From NCBI RefSeq assembly GCF_024679245.1, contig NC_090172.1, forward strand, positions 43,191,054-43,255,053: 64,000 nt of DNA, given 5' to 3'. This document shows positions 26,490 through 39,016 of the stretch, piece after piece (within the stretch, counting starts at the first letter, position 1; every line of letters starts with the position of its first letter). A program made the translations under genes and the position numbers. This stretch comes from Pseudorasbora parva. Lineage: Eukaryota; Chordata; Actinopteri; Cypriniformes; Gobionidae. The notes under the pieces were generated by a model that was not told the DNA's origin, made no database searches, and worked only from the letters and a program-made list of their open reading frames with translations.

Positions 26490-26850
26490 AATAGGCCAGA
26501 GGAGAACTGGCACCCTGACTGAGCCTGATTTCTTCCAAGGTTTATTTTTCTTCATCATGCCCTGATGGAGTTTTGGTTCCTTGCCACTGTCGCCTTTGAC
26601 TTGGTCTGCTCAGTTGGGGACACTAAAATTATGATCCAATTTTTCTACTAAATATCCAAATAAAATTAATTACTAAATTAACTGTATCAACTATATCACT
26701 GATCTGCCCATATTGTCACTATATGATGAATTGAAATGAGCTGATCATTTTATCCAAATGAAATATTTACCTGTTTAACATGTGAACCTGCTTTGAAACA
26801 ATTGTTATTGTAAAAGCGCTATATAAATAAAGTTGACTTGACGGCAATTT
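26490..26850 (+). mobile_element. L2-type LINE 3' end fragment
   Basis: Begins GGCCAGAGGAGAACTGG (26494) and contains GGTTCCTTGCCACTGTCGCC and TGTAAAAGCGCTATATAAAT followed by AAAGTTGACTTGACG, the 3' untranslated tail typical of fish L2-type elements. A poly-A tract (about 26859-26882) follows. No RT coding sequence is left. Confidence 0.75.
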
Positions 26851-26882
26851 TTTGAAGCAAAAAAAAAAAAAAAAAAAAAAAA

Positions 26883-28987
26883 CAGAAAATCAAAACACAA
26901 TAAGAGTTATTTCACAGAGCCACAATGACCTGTCCTTTTAAACCTGACGGTGGTCCCAAACATAGTTACTCCACACAAATTATACCAACACACAGAGCAG
27001 CTATAAATCAAACACTGGCAGGAAATAAAATTGAGCCCGAGTTCATGGTGTGAGTCGCAGGAGAATGCAGCAGAGAGGAGATTGTTTATTCTGAGATTCA
27101 ATGACCTCTGATGCATGGAACAGCGGGACACTGAAATGGTGCTTTGCTGAAAATTACAAAAAGAAAACAGGTGGATTAAAAGTCCATTGCAATTACATTA
27201 TGTGACCCTTTCAGGAAAGACCCAGCTGACTTCGCCCAATGTTAAAAAAAAACTTCACAGTATATGAGTGCATGCATGCTTGAAAGGTAGCATTACATTC
27301 AACAACAAAGACCTGATCAAATACAGCAACATGTTGCTAATTTAAAATTCACTCAAAGTCACTATAAAAAGTGCAAATTCTCCCTGTGTAAAATTAAGTA
27401 GCCTATACAGGGAAAAGCATTTGAAATATTAATTCATAACAGAATGGATTCTGATAAGGAGCTTAAATAAATAGAACAACAATGGTGGCTACTTCGTGAC
27501 CTTCAAAACAGCCTCTTAGTTGTTTGGTTCTAAAATGAGAAAATCAACTTTTTTCCCGCCCTCAAGTACTGTGGTTACAGCCATGCTGTGTCCGTCCAGA
27601 GAGACTAGCCGTCCTCCATTCAACCCACTGGGTCACAGCCAAATGTGCAAGTTTAGAGCTATTAGTTATAGTCACTGCCAGAACAACACACATACTGGTC
27701 TCATCAGTTACCAAAAGCCTAGTTACAAAGCAGACTTATTGTGATAGGCTCAGACCATAAGAAGCTGAGGCTACTCCTTTTTTACATTTTAAAGGGACAG
27801 TCTTGAAAAAAAAATCTTTTGGAAATACTTTTGGCATGTTTGGAATGACATAATGAATATTTGTATGTGTTTTGAATGCATTTTTACAGTGAACTATTAA
27901 TTTAATATGTGCAGATTGAGATTTCAGAGATGAACATGTGACTTGTTTAGAGTCCATTGTTTTATGGACAAAGAATGGCCAAGATCGCAAACAATGCTCC
28001 TTTAAATCACACAAAGACATTTATTCAGTGTACCATGACAATCATAAATACATAACAAACAGTCATTATTCTCAAATAGCATTAATAGAGATAAACAACA
28101 GCTTTGTTTTGTATTATTTTTGTCAAAGACATTTTTTTCCACATTTACATGTATAAATATAGACTGTACATTCCAAAAGCGTACTTTGATGAGTGGAGGC
28201 AGAGCTCAAAGCACCCTGTGCTTCAATAATTCACATCACACACTTGGTTAGATCAGCCTATTTATAAAAATCAAAAAGAGCTCTTTCAATAATTTTACAA
28301 AGCTTTTATTACTACTAAAAAAGCCAGGGAATATCAAGGTTGACATTTTGTTCTTGGTATTATCAGTCAGTAGCCGTACAGTTCCTGAAATAGTGCAGTG
28401 ATAATGAAGTAATGAAGTAAATTACAATAATTAACTTTTTATGAGTAATGACTGTTCTGCTGTAGTGGAAATACAAAATGCATAATGCATGTTTCCTTTG
28501 TATGGTGCCTATTTCTATTGTCACTCATTTCCTGGTACATCACAAATGTGATGTGGATCCGCTGAGGGATTCTAGAGAGGAAGCCAAGAATTATACATGT
28601 AAACATGCAAGCTCACACATACATAATGCATGAAGCACACACATCGCTAAATGAATCGTAAATGGGATGCCAATCACATCTGTCTCTATAGCTCCATTCT
28701 CCCTCAGCATATGCAGCCATAAGAGACTAATCTCCAAATGGCAGGACCAATATAGCAGCTTATTTACATGTGATGTGTGTAACACATAACATAACATAGA
28801 CCTATGTCTAGTATTCCTCACACTATTTCCTTACAGTCATAGCACTGAATGTGCGTTACAGTTCTGACCGGTAAAGCTGTGTCCTTAACCGCAAGTGTTT
28901 GACTGGGAGACATAGCTTGTTTGTCACTGCCCCAGGGGAAGAATCTTCTTACAAACAGCCTCGTACAGATGTGAACAAGCAACACCT
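26883..28987. other. Non-coding stretch, mostly unique in appearance
   Basis: No gene was recognised. 27780-27860 starts like a worn TTTAAAGGGACAGT-type repeat. 28400-28900 is complex sequence. Confidence 0.45.
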
Positions 28988-29075
28988 TTAGGGGCCATTC
29001 ACACAGAATGCGTTTTTGCATTTCACTGCACTGCTTTTCCATTGTTTTTCTAAGTAAGCATGTGCTTAAATGGGA
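28988..29075. mobile_element. MITE end fragment (GGGGCCATTCACACAG type)
   Basis: AGGGGCCATTCACACAGAAT, then GCATTTCACTGCACTGCTTT and CATTGTTTTTCTAAGTAA, the same block order as at 14542. The other end is absent. Confidence 0.55.
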
Positions 29076-32000
29076 TTATCCTCATGCAAGAGACCCCTAA
29101 AAGTCCCTAACAATTATCCGCCATTTTCGAACAGTCAAATCCAGTCGTGAATGCACATTGTGATTTGTGAATATTCAAAACTGTAGCTATAGGCATGCAT
29201 GATCTATATCTGCAACAGACTGAAGCAGGTGCTTTTATAGGATTTATCATAAATGGTAGATAATTCTGCATATTCTAAAAAAAAACTATTAAAAATCTTA
29301 ACATTATATTAGCACAATAAATAGTTTTGATCATCAAGAGAAACCTGCTACAGACACATTGCTCAATTTTTAATGAAAGCAGTGCACTCATTATAAACAA
29401 GTTACTTGGAAAAAAATCATAAACCATCAACCAACCAGCCATTAAATGAAATTAATTATAAAAATAGTAATACATTAGTCATGTGTTTAATAAACATTAA
29501 TATAGCCTATTTATCAATTTCAAATCATGTTTAATCACCATAAACTAGGTATCATTTGAAAGCTTAAATTCACAAAAAGCATCCGGGTTTGCAAGTTTTA
29601 AAAATAAAAACAGGGGAAATTACTGATAAACAAGGAAAGAACAGGGAAATTATAAATTAGGAGTCAAAATTATAAATGATTATACATTTATTTAAAATAT
29701 GAAATTAATTTTATTTGTTGTTTATTTGAATAGGGACAGATACAAAATAAAGATACACCTGTCCCTAGTAAGGCATTTAAAAAACAGGGAAAAATTTCCA
29801 GTGAATACAATAAAATGTCCAGAAAACAGTTAGCACCAAAAAAGATAAATATATCAGAAAAACACATGTCCTTAAACTCACACAGGATCACACTTCACAT
29901 ACTCCCCTCATACGGCAGGATGCTGCTGCTGTAAGAACCAAGTTTTTGTTACTTTTTTAAAGGTGGAAAGTTTAGTTAAAGTTTTTATATTTGTTGGAAG
30001 CCAAATACACAGATTGGCTCCTTTCACAGAAAAAAACATTTTGGGCAAAATATGTTTTACAAAAGGGAACTTTACAGTCTCCACATGTAGCAGCTCTTGT
30101 TGATCAAGAAAATTCCAGTCTGTTGACAAATTTACACAGTGGCTCAGGTGCAAGTCCAGTCAAACATTTAAAAAAATAGCGTTATGCGTCTAAAATTAAC
30201 AAAATTAACAAAATTTAAGATTTTATATTTACTTAAAATGTAACAGTGGTGAAATTGTGTAATATTCACCATTCGTGTAGTATAATTATGTAATATTCAA
30301 CAGACACGCTAAATGAAAATGCACTTTCACTCTCTGACAGTAAGGCGCGCAGGAACAGCAGAAATATTTTGGTTTCTCTTCTTTAACTACTCTCAAATGT
30401 AATTTTTTAAGCACGTTCAAAGACTAATGTTTGTTTTAACATACTTTCCAGTATTTGAATACTGTGTCTGAAATTCAAGAACCACAAAGCCTGTTATTAA
30501 CCAACAAATGTTACATGTTTTAGTGTAGATGCAAATATTATAATAGCTAAACTAACAGAATAGGCCTAGATGAACAACGCGTTAGCTAACACAACATTAA
30601 AAAGTAACCATGTAGTTAAAAACCAGTAATATTGAGTTAAAACATTTAGGCTATAAAAACACAAACCAACACATTCTCGCATGTGAAAGGTTATCCAATG
30701 TCTTCGGGAATTTAAATCGCGTTGGTTTTACAGGTTTTTAGTTTTAGCGTTTTTTTGTGTTTTTTTATTTCAGCATCTGAAGTGTTGATGTGCGTTGACC
30801 GTTTTAAAATGGTAGCACGTCAACATGCCGGGTGCGGTCAAATGAGGCATCTATGTATATATATCTATGGGAACCACAACAACCCCGACTTCAGAATTCA
30901 ATATAACTGCTCAGTGCATCAACTGTATAGTAAAACAGTAGAACTACATTGTTTATTAGGCACTTCCATTTGTCTGCATCTCAAACTCAGCAGTGCACAC
31001 ACAATACTATCCAACATCAATATGTGGGCATGATACTTTGGTGTTATCTGTGCAAAATACAGCTTTTATTATTTGTATTTCGAAAGAGCAAGAACAAAAT
31101 TTTGCATGGATGCATCCATCTTAGTTTTCTAACTTGCGTACTGGATTCAAGTGTGAGATCATTCTCAGCCCCGACATCCCTCTTCCGATATAAATGGAAA
31201 GCAGCATTACTTTTCTGATAGTCTCTAATTCAATATGACACTGGAGTTATAGCTAGATTCAACTTAATATACAGCATGAGCAACTTTTAGAGATGTGCCT
31301 CAGCGAGATGAGACCCATGGCTCATTTTAACAGCTTTATGTATTGAAGTGAGAGGCGGACCATGAGATCAGCCATTAAAATGTCAGATGTGCGGAGACTT
31401 GCTTCTATAGGGAGCCATAAGAGGATCACTGCAGAATGAAACCAGGCTACATGTGATAAGTTGTCGTTTTATACGCATTAAGCTCTAAAAGGGGTCATTT
31501 AAGGAGCACAATGGAGAACATGTACATCAGTCAACAATACTATTGTAGTATTCATCCACAGCTGCTGATGTCTTTACATTAACATTAAGGGAAAAGCTTT
31601 TTATATGTGTGTACCTATATGCATAGCTGGGAGCAAACGCTTCAGACCACACAGAGCTCGTTTTTTGTGTGTGTGAAATTTAGAGCGCTTTGAATTATTT
31701 TGAGAAGCAATTGATTTAGAAGCTTAAAAAGCTTTGCTTCTCTCACTACCAGAATGACTTCTTTGACCGCTGCATGCAAGAGTGATGTACTATATCAATG
31801 TGCCATTTACTTTCTCTTCTCTCCTTAATGGGACCGTATGTAAAGTGTGAATGCACACTTCATTCAAGTACGTTTTGCCTATGGTTTTATGAATACTGTG
31901 ACTTCTGACATACTACTCTTTTCACACTGCATATTCAGATACTGCCCTTGTCTCTCGATTTTTGGCATTCTGCTGTGCTGCGTGTCAAATATTTCAACGC

Positions 32001-32673
32001 AAGCTCGTGTTGTGTAAACTGCCAATGACTGTTCTAGAAATAACACACAACTACTGTAACCATTGCAATCAGTAAGCAGAAAGTGCAGGTCAAGGCTTCT
32101 CTAATACACACACTCACCTGTGCCCCACAGCCTGGCTACACTGTAACTGTATTAGCCTGTATAGTGCTGCTCTGAAATCCATTTAGCACAGTTTACAGCT
32201 CTTGTAAAACTCCAATCTGCACCAGTATCCAATTAATACTTGTTAAGGGTTAAAAGTCGTTTTCACAAGCACGATGAGCATGAACGGGAACAGCTGTAAC
32301 TCTTTTGGACAGTCATGCCACATTAAGCCTTTAGCATTTGCACCATTTTTCCCAGTAAGTAAAGATGTTGACAAATGCTTCAGGATGCCAACTGTACTGA
32401 TGATATGCATAGCAACTGCTACTGTGATGGCTTAACTTTGGCAACTACGGGCCAAGTTGTGCACTGTTCACATTGCTTGGGATTAGAGTTTAAGCTTGTC
32501 TGTAAACAATATCGTATTGTAATGCTATTGCAGTGTTTACACATAAATGAGATCAGCAAGATAAGCATAGTTGTACTAGAATTAAAGGGGAAGGATCAGT
32601 AGTTCAACTGACGGACGAATGTTGATATTTTCATACATATGTGACAATATCTTTCCTACATCTGTTTAGCATT

Positions 32674-32677
<4 letters not shown>
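29076..32677. other. Long non-coding stretch, nothing firm
   Basis: 3.6 kb without a recognisable gene or repeat family. Open frames up to about 100 codons (for example 30722-31033) show no domain and lie in AT-rich sequence. 31280-31500 and 32050-32600 are complex and may include regulatory DNA. Confidence 0.4.

Positions 32678-32765
<88 letters not shown>
32678..32765. repeat. (CT)n microsatellite
   Basis: About 44 uninterrupted CT units, a pure polypyrimidine tract, ending 170 bp before the Tx1-like LINE. Confidence 0.95.
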
Positions 32766-32769
<4 letters not shown>

Positions 32770-33454
32770 GCTGGGACCGTTTGGTTGTGTGTGTTGATTC
32801 TCAAGGGAAGAGGGTGACTTTTGAAGGTGTAATTTTAAATTTAAAAATTGGGTTATAACAGTTGATTTTTGGAATTTGGTTAAATTGATTTTGCCGATTT
32901 TTTTCTGGGATGGTGCTGTGATGGCGTCATTCCCAAATGAAGAGACTTGGTGGTTTAAGCGCACCGATACCTGTTTCTAGAGGAATTAGGCAGGGCTGTC
33001 CACTATCAGGACAGTTGTATAGTCTTGTCATTGAACCTCTTTTGTGTAGGTTAAAGAGAAATCTTAATGGAGTCTTGATACCAAATGGAGACATAAGTTC
33101 TATGGTGTCTATCGGCTTATGCCGATGATGTTACCGTTTTTATAACAGGCCAGGATGATGTTACAGTTTTAACTAAGAACATTGAATTATATGAAAAGGC
33201 GTCATCAGTTAGATTAAACTGGGGAAAAAGTGAGGATTTCATTATTGGACAATGGGTGAGAAAAGGACCTCCAAAGCTACCTGGTGGTTTGAAATGAGGT
33301 AGGGAGGGACTGAAGGTTTTAGGTGTATATTTAGGTAATAATCAGTTTCAGATGCAGAATTAGGAGGGAATGCTGGAGAAAGTGATTGTCCGATTGTCTA
33401 AATGGAAATGGCTATTACTACAGTTGTTGTACCGAGGGCGAGTTTTCGTTGTTA

Positions 33455-34671
33455 CAGTTTTTCTCAATTGCTAAAACACTAAAAACCATCGGCTGGACAA
33501 ATTTCTCAGTTGCCTGAACTCATTTAGCTAATTGTGCAGTCTGTTGTCAATACCTTAAACCATTTCACATGGTAAAACACAATTTGCAGATCTCACTTGG
33601 ACTTTTCAGCTAAAATCTAAACACATTCTCATTGTCAAAACACATTCTGCACTCTAATGCACATGCCTTCATACAGGTTAACACAAGTGGCAACAATCAA
33701 ATACAAACGGAGAACACAATGTCATCGATTAAACACAACCACTCAAAACTGATTTAACCTGTTTCAAATGATGAGACACAACCAATATAAGTACAGTGCA
33801 TTGTAGGCTGTATACTGTACAATTAACAAATCAAATTGCCCTGAACATGTTGCTTTCCATTTGTTTACAGTAGGCTACTGACTGCTCAATAGATTTTGAC
33901 TGGTTGCAGGTTCATATCAACAAAGAACAAAGGACAAGTTTGTGAGATGTAGAGTACAGTACTGTAAAAATCAGCCTAATCTAATGAAAATGCATATCTA
34001 TAGCAAAAATTGTATTTATCGTGCGATTTATATGCCAAAATGAGTTTTTATGTGCATTTGTTACACATGCAGTTTTCGTTTGCATATGATATGTACTTTA
34101 TATTGTGTTATGTGCACGTACTCCAAACAACTCAACCTACCCAATAGGGTGACAATGCAAATCATATGCACATAAAAAATAATTGTGCCGTATAAATCGC
34201 ACAATAAATACAATTTGTGATGTATATGCATTTCATGAGAATGAGTTGGTAAAAATAGGGCTACAAGCAAGAGTAAGAACAAAAAATTGCAAAGCAAAGC
34301 AGAGTAGTAATAATTTCTGACCAATTTTGAGCTACTATGATCACAAGACAATGACAGAAAAATATGAATTTTTTTTTAGATTAAAATTTACTTCTGCCTG
34401 AGAACTATGTTTTGAACAACGTGTTTTCTATTTTTTGCTGTATTGTTTACTGTTTGCTTGATAGTGTTTATCATTTTGATCACTTTGTTTATGATTTGAG
34501 AGCAGTGTTTGATTTTGAACACAGGTAAAACTGTTTTGAGGCGAAAGTTTCATTTTGCAAGAGGAGTCAGAGGTTTTGTGAATAGTGCTTGAAGAGGAGG
34601 TTTTGTGTTTAATGGTTTCAGAAAAGGGAGCAAGGTTTCAGAAATAGTGTTTTAGCAATTGAGAAAAACTG
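33455..34671. mobile_element. Mariner-type non-autonomous element, 27-bp perfect TIRs
   Basis: The ends are identical inverted repeats of 27 bp, starting CAGTTTTTCTCAATTGCTAA and ending in ACACTA. The flanking TA is duplicated (33453-33454 and 34672-34673). Rejoining the flanks restores the LINE frame V-V-N-N-L, so boundaries are exact. No transposase frame. It holds an inverted-repeat element at 33985-34234. Confidence 0.85.
33985..34234. mobile_element. Inverted-repeat element nested in the mariner-type MITE
   Basis: Arms of about 50 bp pair as inverted repeats: GAAAATGCATATC...TTGTATTTATCGTGCGATTT on the left against GAAATGCATATAC...TTGTATTTATTGTGCGATTT on the minus strand at the right. 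Superfamily unknown; no clear TSD. Confidence 0.65.
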
Positions 34672-35769
34672 TAATAACCTCACTGCCTCACACACTGCCT
34701 TATACAGAGAGCATTAGTGGACTTCTTCTGGAGTGGGCAGCACTGGATTTGGGCAGCAGCACTGTATCCTGTCCAGGAAGGAGGCCAGGGGTTGGTGGAT
34801 GTGAGGAGTCGTATCCGTGCTTTCAGGATACAAGTGGCACAGAGACTCCTGTACCATAAGGGCTTGACTTGGGCTCAAACAGCTTGTGCTTTGCTTCAGA
34901 AAGTAGGAGGACTGGGATTGGATAAACATCTATTCCTAATAAGACTGGGGGAGGTGAGCTTGTCTGAGCTTACACTGTTTTATAGGTCTATGTTTCAGGT
35001 CTGGAGAACTGTTTTTAAAGTAGACCGGGACATTGATTCTCAAGGACACTGGGTAACTGAAGAACACTTGTTTTTTAATCCAATGATACAGACAAGGATG
35101 TTATCTTCTGTGACTATACAAACATGCTTATTAAGGAATAACATTGTAAAACTGGGGTATCTCGTGGACAAAAATGGATGGAGATCAGCAGAGACCCTTA
35201 AAGAGGTGACAGGATTACGGTCACCAAGACTTGCAGCAAAGCTGATGGAGGAAATTTTAATGTAATTCCAAGCAGCTACAGAGAGATCATCACAAGAAAG
35301 GAAAAAGATGAGAGTGGATCTTGTCTTTTGAGGTTCCTCAAATAAAACTTTTTTATATCAAAGAAGGCCATATATCACAGCACAGTAAAGGTAATCCATC
35401 AAGAATCACTCAGGGGAGTAAAAGCCTCTGGGTGGCCTGGACTGTTGACCCCAGGCTTCCTCGTGAGGGACAGGTGGAGAGCCCTGTATAAGCCTCCGGT
35501 AGAGAAGTGTACATCTGATCTACAGTGGAGGATTATTCACGATAGCTACAGACCGAGATGTGGCACACTTGAATCCAGCAGTGGGTGGGGAATTTAGGTT
35601 CTGTGGGGAAGATGAGGATTTGGAACATGTGTATATTTTGGATAGTGTTTATTGGAGGGTTAAAGTATGGGTTATTGATGAGGAAGAAAGTATGTTTATT
35701 AAAGTACCTGATTGGGACTGCAAAATTAGCAGTGTGGAAGACAAGGAAGAATAAAGGCTTACAATTTGC

Positions 35770-36669
35770 ACGGATAGCATAGCATTCCGGGAAGGCAGCG
35801 CTGCATTTGAACCGATTTGAAGCTTCACAATATCGCTTCAGTCGTGTCGCAAAAGTGGATCTCCATGGTCACTGCTGTCACAGGACTTCACGAAATCAAC
35901 AGTTACCAAAGAAGTGTGTTTTTGATGGAGCGGTCCCAGCAATAAAGGTTCGGTCCTGCTTTGGAAACAGGCGGTGAGTAAAACTGCTTCAAATGTCTAT
36001 GCTGTTGGCTATCGTTGCGTGAGTAAACATCAGTAAACGACACGATCGTGTATAGTTAATTTATCAATGGAGCATGCGATCTATGGTGTGAGTTTAAATA
36101 CATTTGTTTAGCTGACCAATATAGGTGACAGTTTGTTTATTGTAAAACCACCCAAACATAAACCTACCGTTCTCACAAAGCGTGCTTCGTCATTCAAATG
36201 CGCTAACGTTACTCCATTGTTGTTCTATGTATAACGTTACACTGGTCTGACGTGCAAAACCTTTTTGCTTGCTACTGCTAAGGTTTAGTCATATACAATA
36301 GTCCATAAACCGAATCATGTCCTCATAAATACAGTACTGTACACACATAAATACAATTTATTTCAGCCTCCGGTCTGATTCTAGATCATATCTGTATTAG
36401 TTGAATCTGATTGATAGCCATGGTTTATTTAGGGTAGCGTTTTCTTCTCCACGCTTGTGGACATCACCGCTTTGTTTCTTTAGCTCCGCCCACACGATAT
36501 GCTTCCAGAGGCTCGTTTTTTTCCGGAAAGATTCGGTACAGCCTATATTTCTTTTATAAATATAATAAAACTAAAGACTTTTCGGAGATATGAAGGATGC
36601 AATACTACTCTATAGGTACTCAAGATTGACATGAGATTGACTGAAACTGAGTGTTTCACCCCCCTTTAA
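35770..36669. mobile_element. Truncated non-autonomous DNA element ending CACCCCCCTTTAA
   Basis: The right end (36650-36669) reads GTTTCACCCCCCTTTAA; inside it are GAGTACCTATAGAGTAGTA-type and CTCCGCCCACACG blocks that I recall from a dispersed cyprinid DNA element. The left terminal repeat was not found; the element merges with the end of the Tx1-like LINE near 35770. No coding capacity. Confidence 0.6.
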
Positions 36670-37525
36670 TGATGCTTTATGTACAATTTATGATGTGATG
36701 GTTGATTTTTTTTTTTAGTTTTTTTTGTATTGTTGTGTACATTTGTGGGTTTATATATGTTTTATTTTTGTGTAATGTTTGAATAGTAATGTATGAGTTT
36801 TTAAATGTTTGAAATGTAAAAAATATAAATCTCTCTCTCTCTCTATCTCTCTCACTCTCATATCCGAGGAAGGATTCACAATGTCCAGACATGAGGGAGG
36901 GAAGTGAGATTTACATGGTCAAGGTCATCTGTGACGTAAATAATGACACATGACTGCATATGCCCCTCAGCCTACATCCCAAAATCATGATGCATGCAGT
37001 CAGCATAAGAGCTGAGACTAACTCACTACCATCCACCATTCATTTGCTGCATCCTCAATAAAATATATGTACATTAAGTCTTCAAGGATCATTTTCAAAG
37101 TATAAAAATCAACTAAAATGTTCTTACCGTTACAGTGCTGCTATTCCCAGCATTCAGTTTCCAGCACAAGGTTGTTTTTTTCCCTGTTTACTAATTTGTT
37201 GCCATGTGGTAACTTGTTCTACAAAATCTGAAGTTACATTTCTACCCAAAAATACTTGTTCATGCTAAAATATTATCAATGTATTGTTATTATGATCAAG
37301 GTTGTTCTAGAAATAGTTTTTGTGTATGGCTGAATCTCTTATTTTGGTCACATTCTTTCACAGATTTGGCAACATTCAGCTTTCATATGACATTTCATTT
37401 TTACTTTATATCACTGGGTTTTTGAAATGTGTCTTAAATGAAAGTCTACCATGTCTAAATATTCAACATCTGTATACAGTATATGTACGTATGGTTAATA
37501 TAAGTGATAATTAGATTTGTAGGGA
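36670..37525. other. Non-coding stretch
   Basis: Contains a T-run (36709-36727) and a short (TC)n run (36830-36857). 36890-37060 is complex sequence. No gene recognised. Confidence 0.45.
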
Positions 37526-37664
37526 TTTAAAGGGATAGTTCAACCAAAATTGAAAATCCTGTCATTTACTCACCCTCAATTTGTTACGCTGTACACAAAG
37601 GAAGACATTTGGAAGAATGTTTGTGACCAAGCAGATCTCGTTTTCGCATTGAACTATCCTTTTA
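37526..37664 (+). repeat. TTAAAGGGATAGTTCACC-family short element
   Basis: TTTAAAGGGATAGTTCAACC at 37526-37545 faces an inverted TGAACTATCCTTTTA ending at 37664; inside is CTGTCATTTACTCACCCTCA. A short internally deleted copy with both ends. Confidence 0.75.
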
Positions 37665-38186
37665 GGTTAATCACTTCATTAAATATGGCATAAAGAAGAT
37701 TTTTAAGTCACAATATGTAATTTTTCACTGCTAGAGGTCACTTATTCAGGCGTAGTTTTAAGACACCTTGATTACACAGTGCTTTTATTATGCCGTAGAG
37801 AACCACTTCTTCTGGTCAAGTGTATGTGGGATAATGTTTTTATAATTTTTAAAAATTATGTTATAATGCTACTCTGTGCGTTCACTCGGCGCGTACTATA
37901 AGACACTTGTTGCACATTGCAGTAAGCTAGATATTAGGCAAGTTAAAACATGGTACTCATGGTAAATCAAGAACATGAAATTTAAGCTATATAACAATAA
38001 TTTGTTTTCTGTCAATGAATGTATCCAAACAGTTGCTCACCTGTCTAATAAAACTAATATATTAAAGCATCTTTGAGGTTTCCATGGTTTCATGAGGGTG
38101 TATGATGTCATTGGTGAGGCATAGACCTGGTTAAAATAGCTGATTTATCTGGATTTAAATATTCTTGGCAACATTTAGGATGATGT

Positions 38187-38884
38187 TACCCTGGATGCCA
38201 GCCGAACTCGGCCCCGCCCACAACATTTGAGCTCAGGATGATGGACAGATGATCAACAGTAACGTAATCATGCACGTCATCAAAGGGGCTTGTGTTGAAT
38301 TTGTTTAAATCCTAAACGGAGAGCTTGTTTGTATATGCATTTACCGTCACTATTTCTCTCTGAAATGAAGATCATGTTGGTGAGTACTCCATGTATTATT
38401 CAATTCTTTCTTTTACAACACCGGCAAAGATCGTTTATTCCAGTGTGCGTGCAGACAGGGTTGCCAAGTTTTTACAAAAAAACCCGCCAACTACTAGCCC
38501 AAAACAATACGTTCTTAAGGGGGGTTCTCTGGGAAAAAAATGGTGTTTGGGGGGTAAATTGTGTGTTATTTTGGCATGGTTGCCTGCTAAAATTTGCATT
38601 CCCATCCTGGGTCTATATATATTGCATAATTGAGGTCGCTTCAACTCACAGACATGGAAAACAACCCGCGGGAAAAACCACAGACTTGGCAACACAGTGC
38701 AGTTGAGTTCTGTTGACATTTGACAACTTAAGTTATGCGTCGCTTCGTTGCTCTGATTGGTTTGTAGGTCAATCCAATTGATGTCTTTCCTGGTTCGGTT
38801 GAAACACGCCCCATAATCACAGCCCAATGGAGCAGTTTCAGACTCATACTCTGACTAGAATTGAGTATGACCCCGTCAGGCTAG
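38187..38884. mobile_element. hAT element inside copy B
   Basis: Flanking octamers GATGATGT (38179-38186) and GATAATGT (38885-38892) agree at 7 of 8 positions. Ends TACCCTGGATGCC and, inverted, CTAGCCTGACGGG are related. Removing it rejoins copy B of the TTAA family. No transposase frame. It contains the 240-bp element 38457-38696. Confidence 0.7.
38457..38696. mobile_element. Small hAT MITE, innermost of a three-level nest
   Basis: Ends AGGGTTGCCAAG and, inverted, TGTGTTGCCAAG, with flanking octamers GTGCAGAC (38449-38456) and GTGCAGTT (38697-38704) matching at 6 of 8. Length 240 bp, no coding frame. Confidence 0.7.
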
Positions 38885-38988
38885 GATAATGTAAGTTCAC
38901 AAGTCAATAAAAAAAATAACACTGTTCTAGTGGTTTTTAATCTAAATATATTGTATATTGTGCCTTAAATCTATACTATTAATATGTC

Positions 38989-39016
38989 CACACACACACA
39001 CACACACACACACACA
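38989..39016. repeat. (CA)n microsatellite
   Basis: About 14 CA units just outside copy B of the TTAA family. Confidence 0.95.

Larger units (their letters stand above)
32935..35760 (+). pseudogene. Tx1-like (L1 group) LINE, dead RT gene split by a MITE
   Basis: The first segment (32935-33454) encodes PVSRGIRQGCPLSGQLYSLV, a Tx1-type RT block. A frameshift follows near 33117, then AYADDVTVF with the catalytic YADD (about 33114-33137), then two more in-frame stops (around 33296 and 33361). A 1217-bp MITE (33455-34671) interrupts the gene exactly inside GRVFVV-NNLTAS. The second segment contains a 183-codon open stretch (34717-35265) with DFFWSGQHWIWAAALYPVQE and AQRLLYHKGLTWAQTACALL, the C-terminal region of this LINE type. 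Coding remnants fade near 35760. The N-terminal endonuclease and upstream RT are absent. Inactive and older than its MITE. Confidence 0.8.
37703..38969 (+). mobile_element. TTAAAGGTGCAC-family element, copy B, split by a hAT insertion
   Basis: The left end near TTAAGTCACAATATGTAA (37704) and ACTCTGTGCGTTCACTCGGC (37872) match copies A and C. The sequence continues to 38186 (GTTAAAATAGC, CAACATTTAGGA) and resumes after a 698-bp hAT element with GTGGTTTTTAATC, ending near GTGCCTTAA (38969). The order equals copy A read on the minus strand reversed. Confidence 0.65.

Noticed and set aside
30722..31218. Two overlapping 90-100 codon frames
   Set aside because: AT-rich, no domain, no convincing splice sites or codon bias.
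38329..38827. 125-130 codon frames on both strands
   Set aside because: They run through a nested pair of non-autonomous hAT elements and match no transposase.
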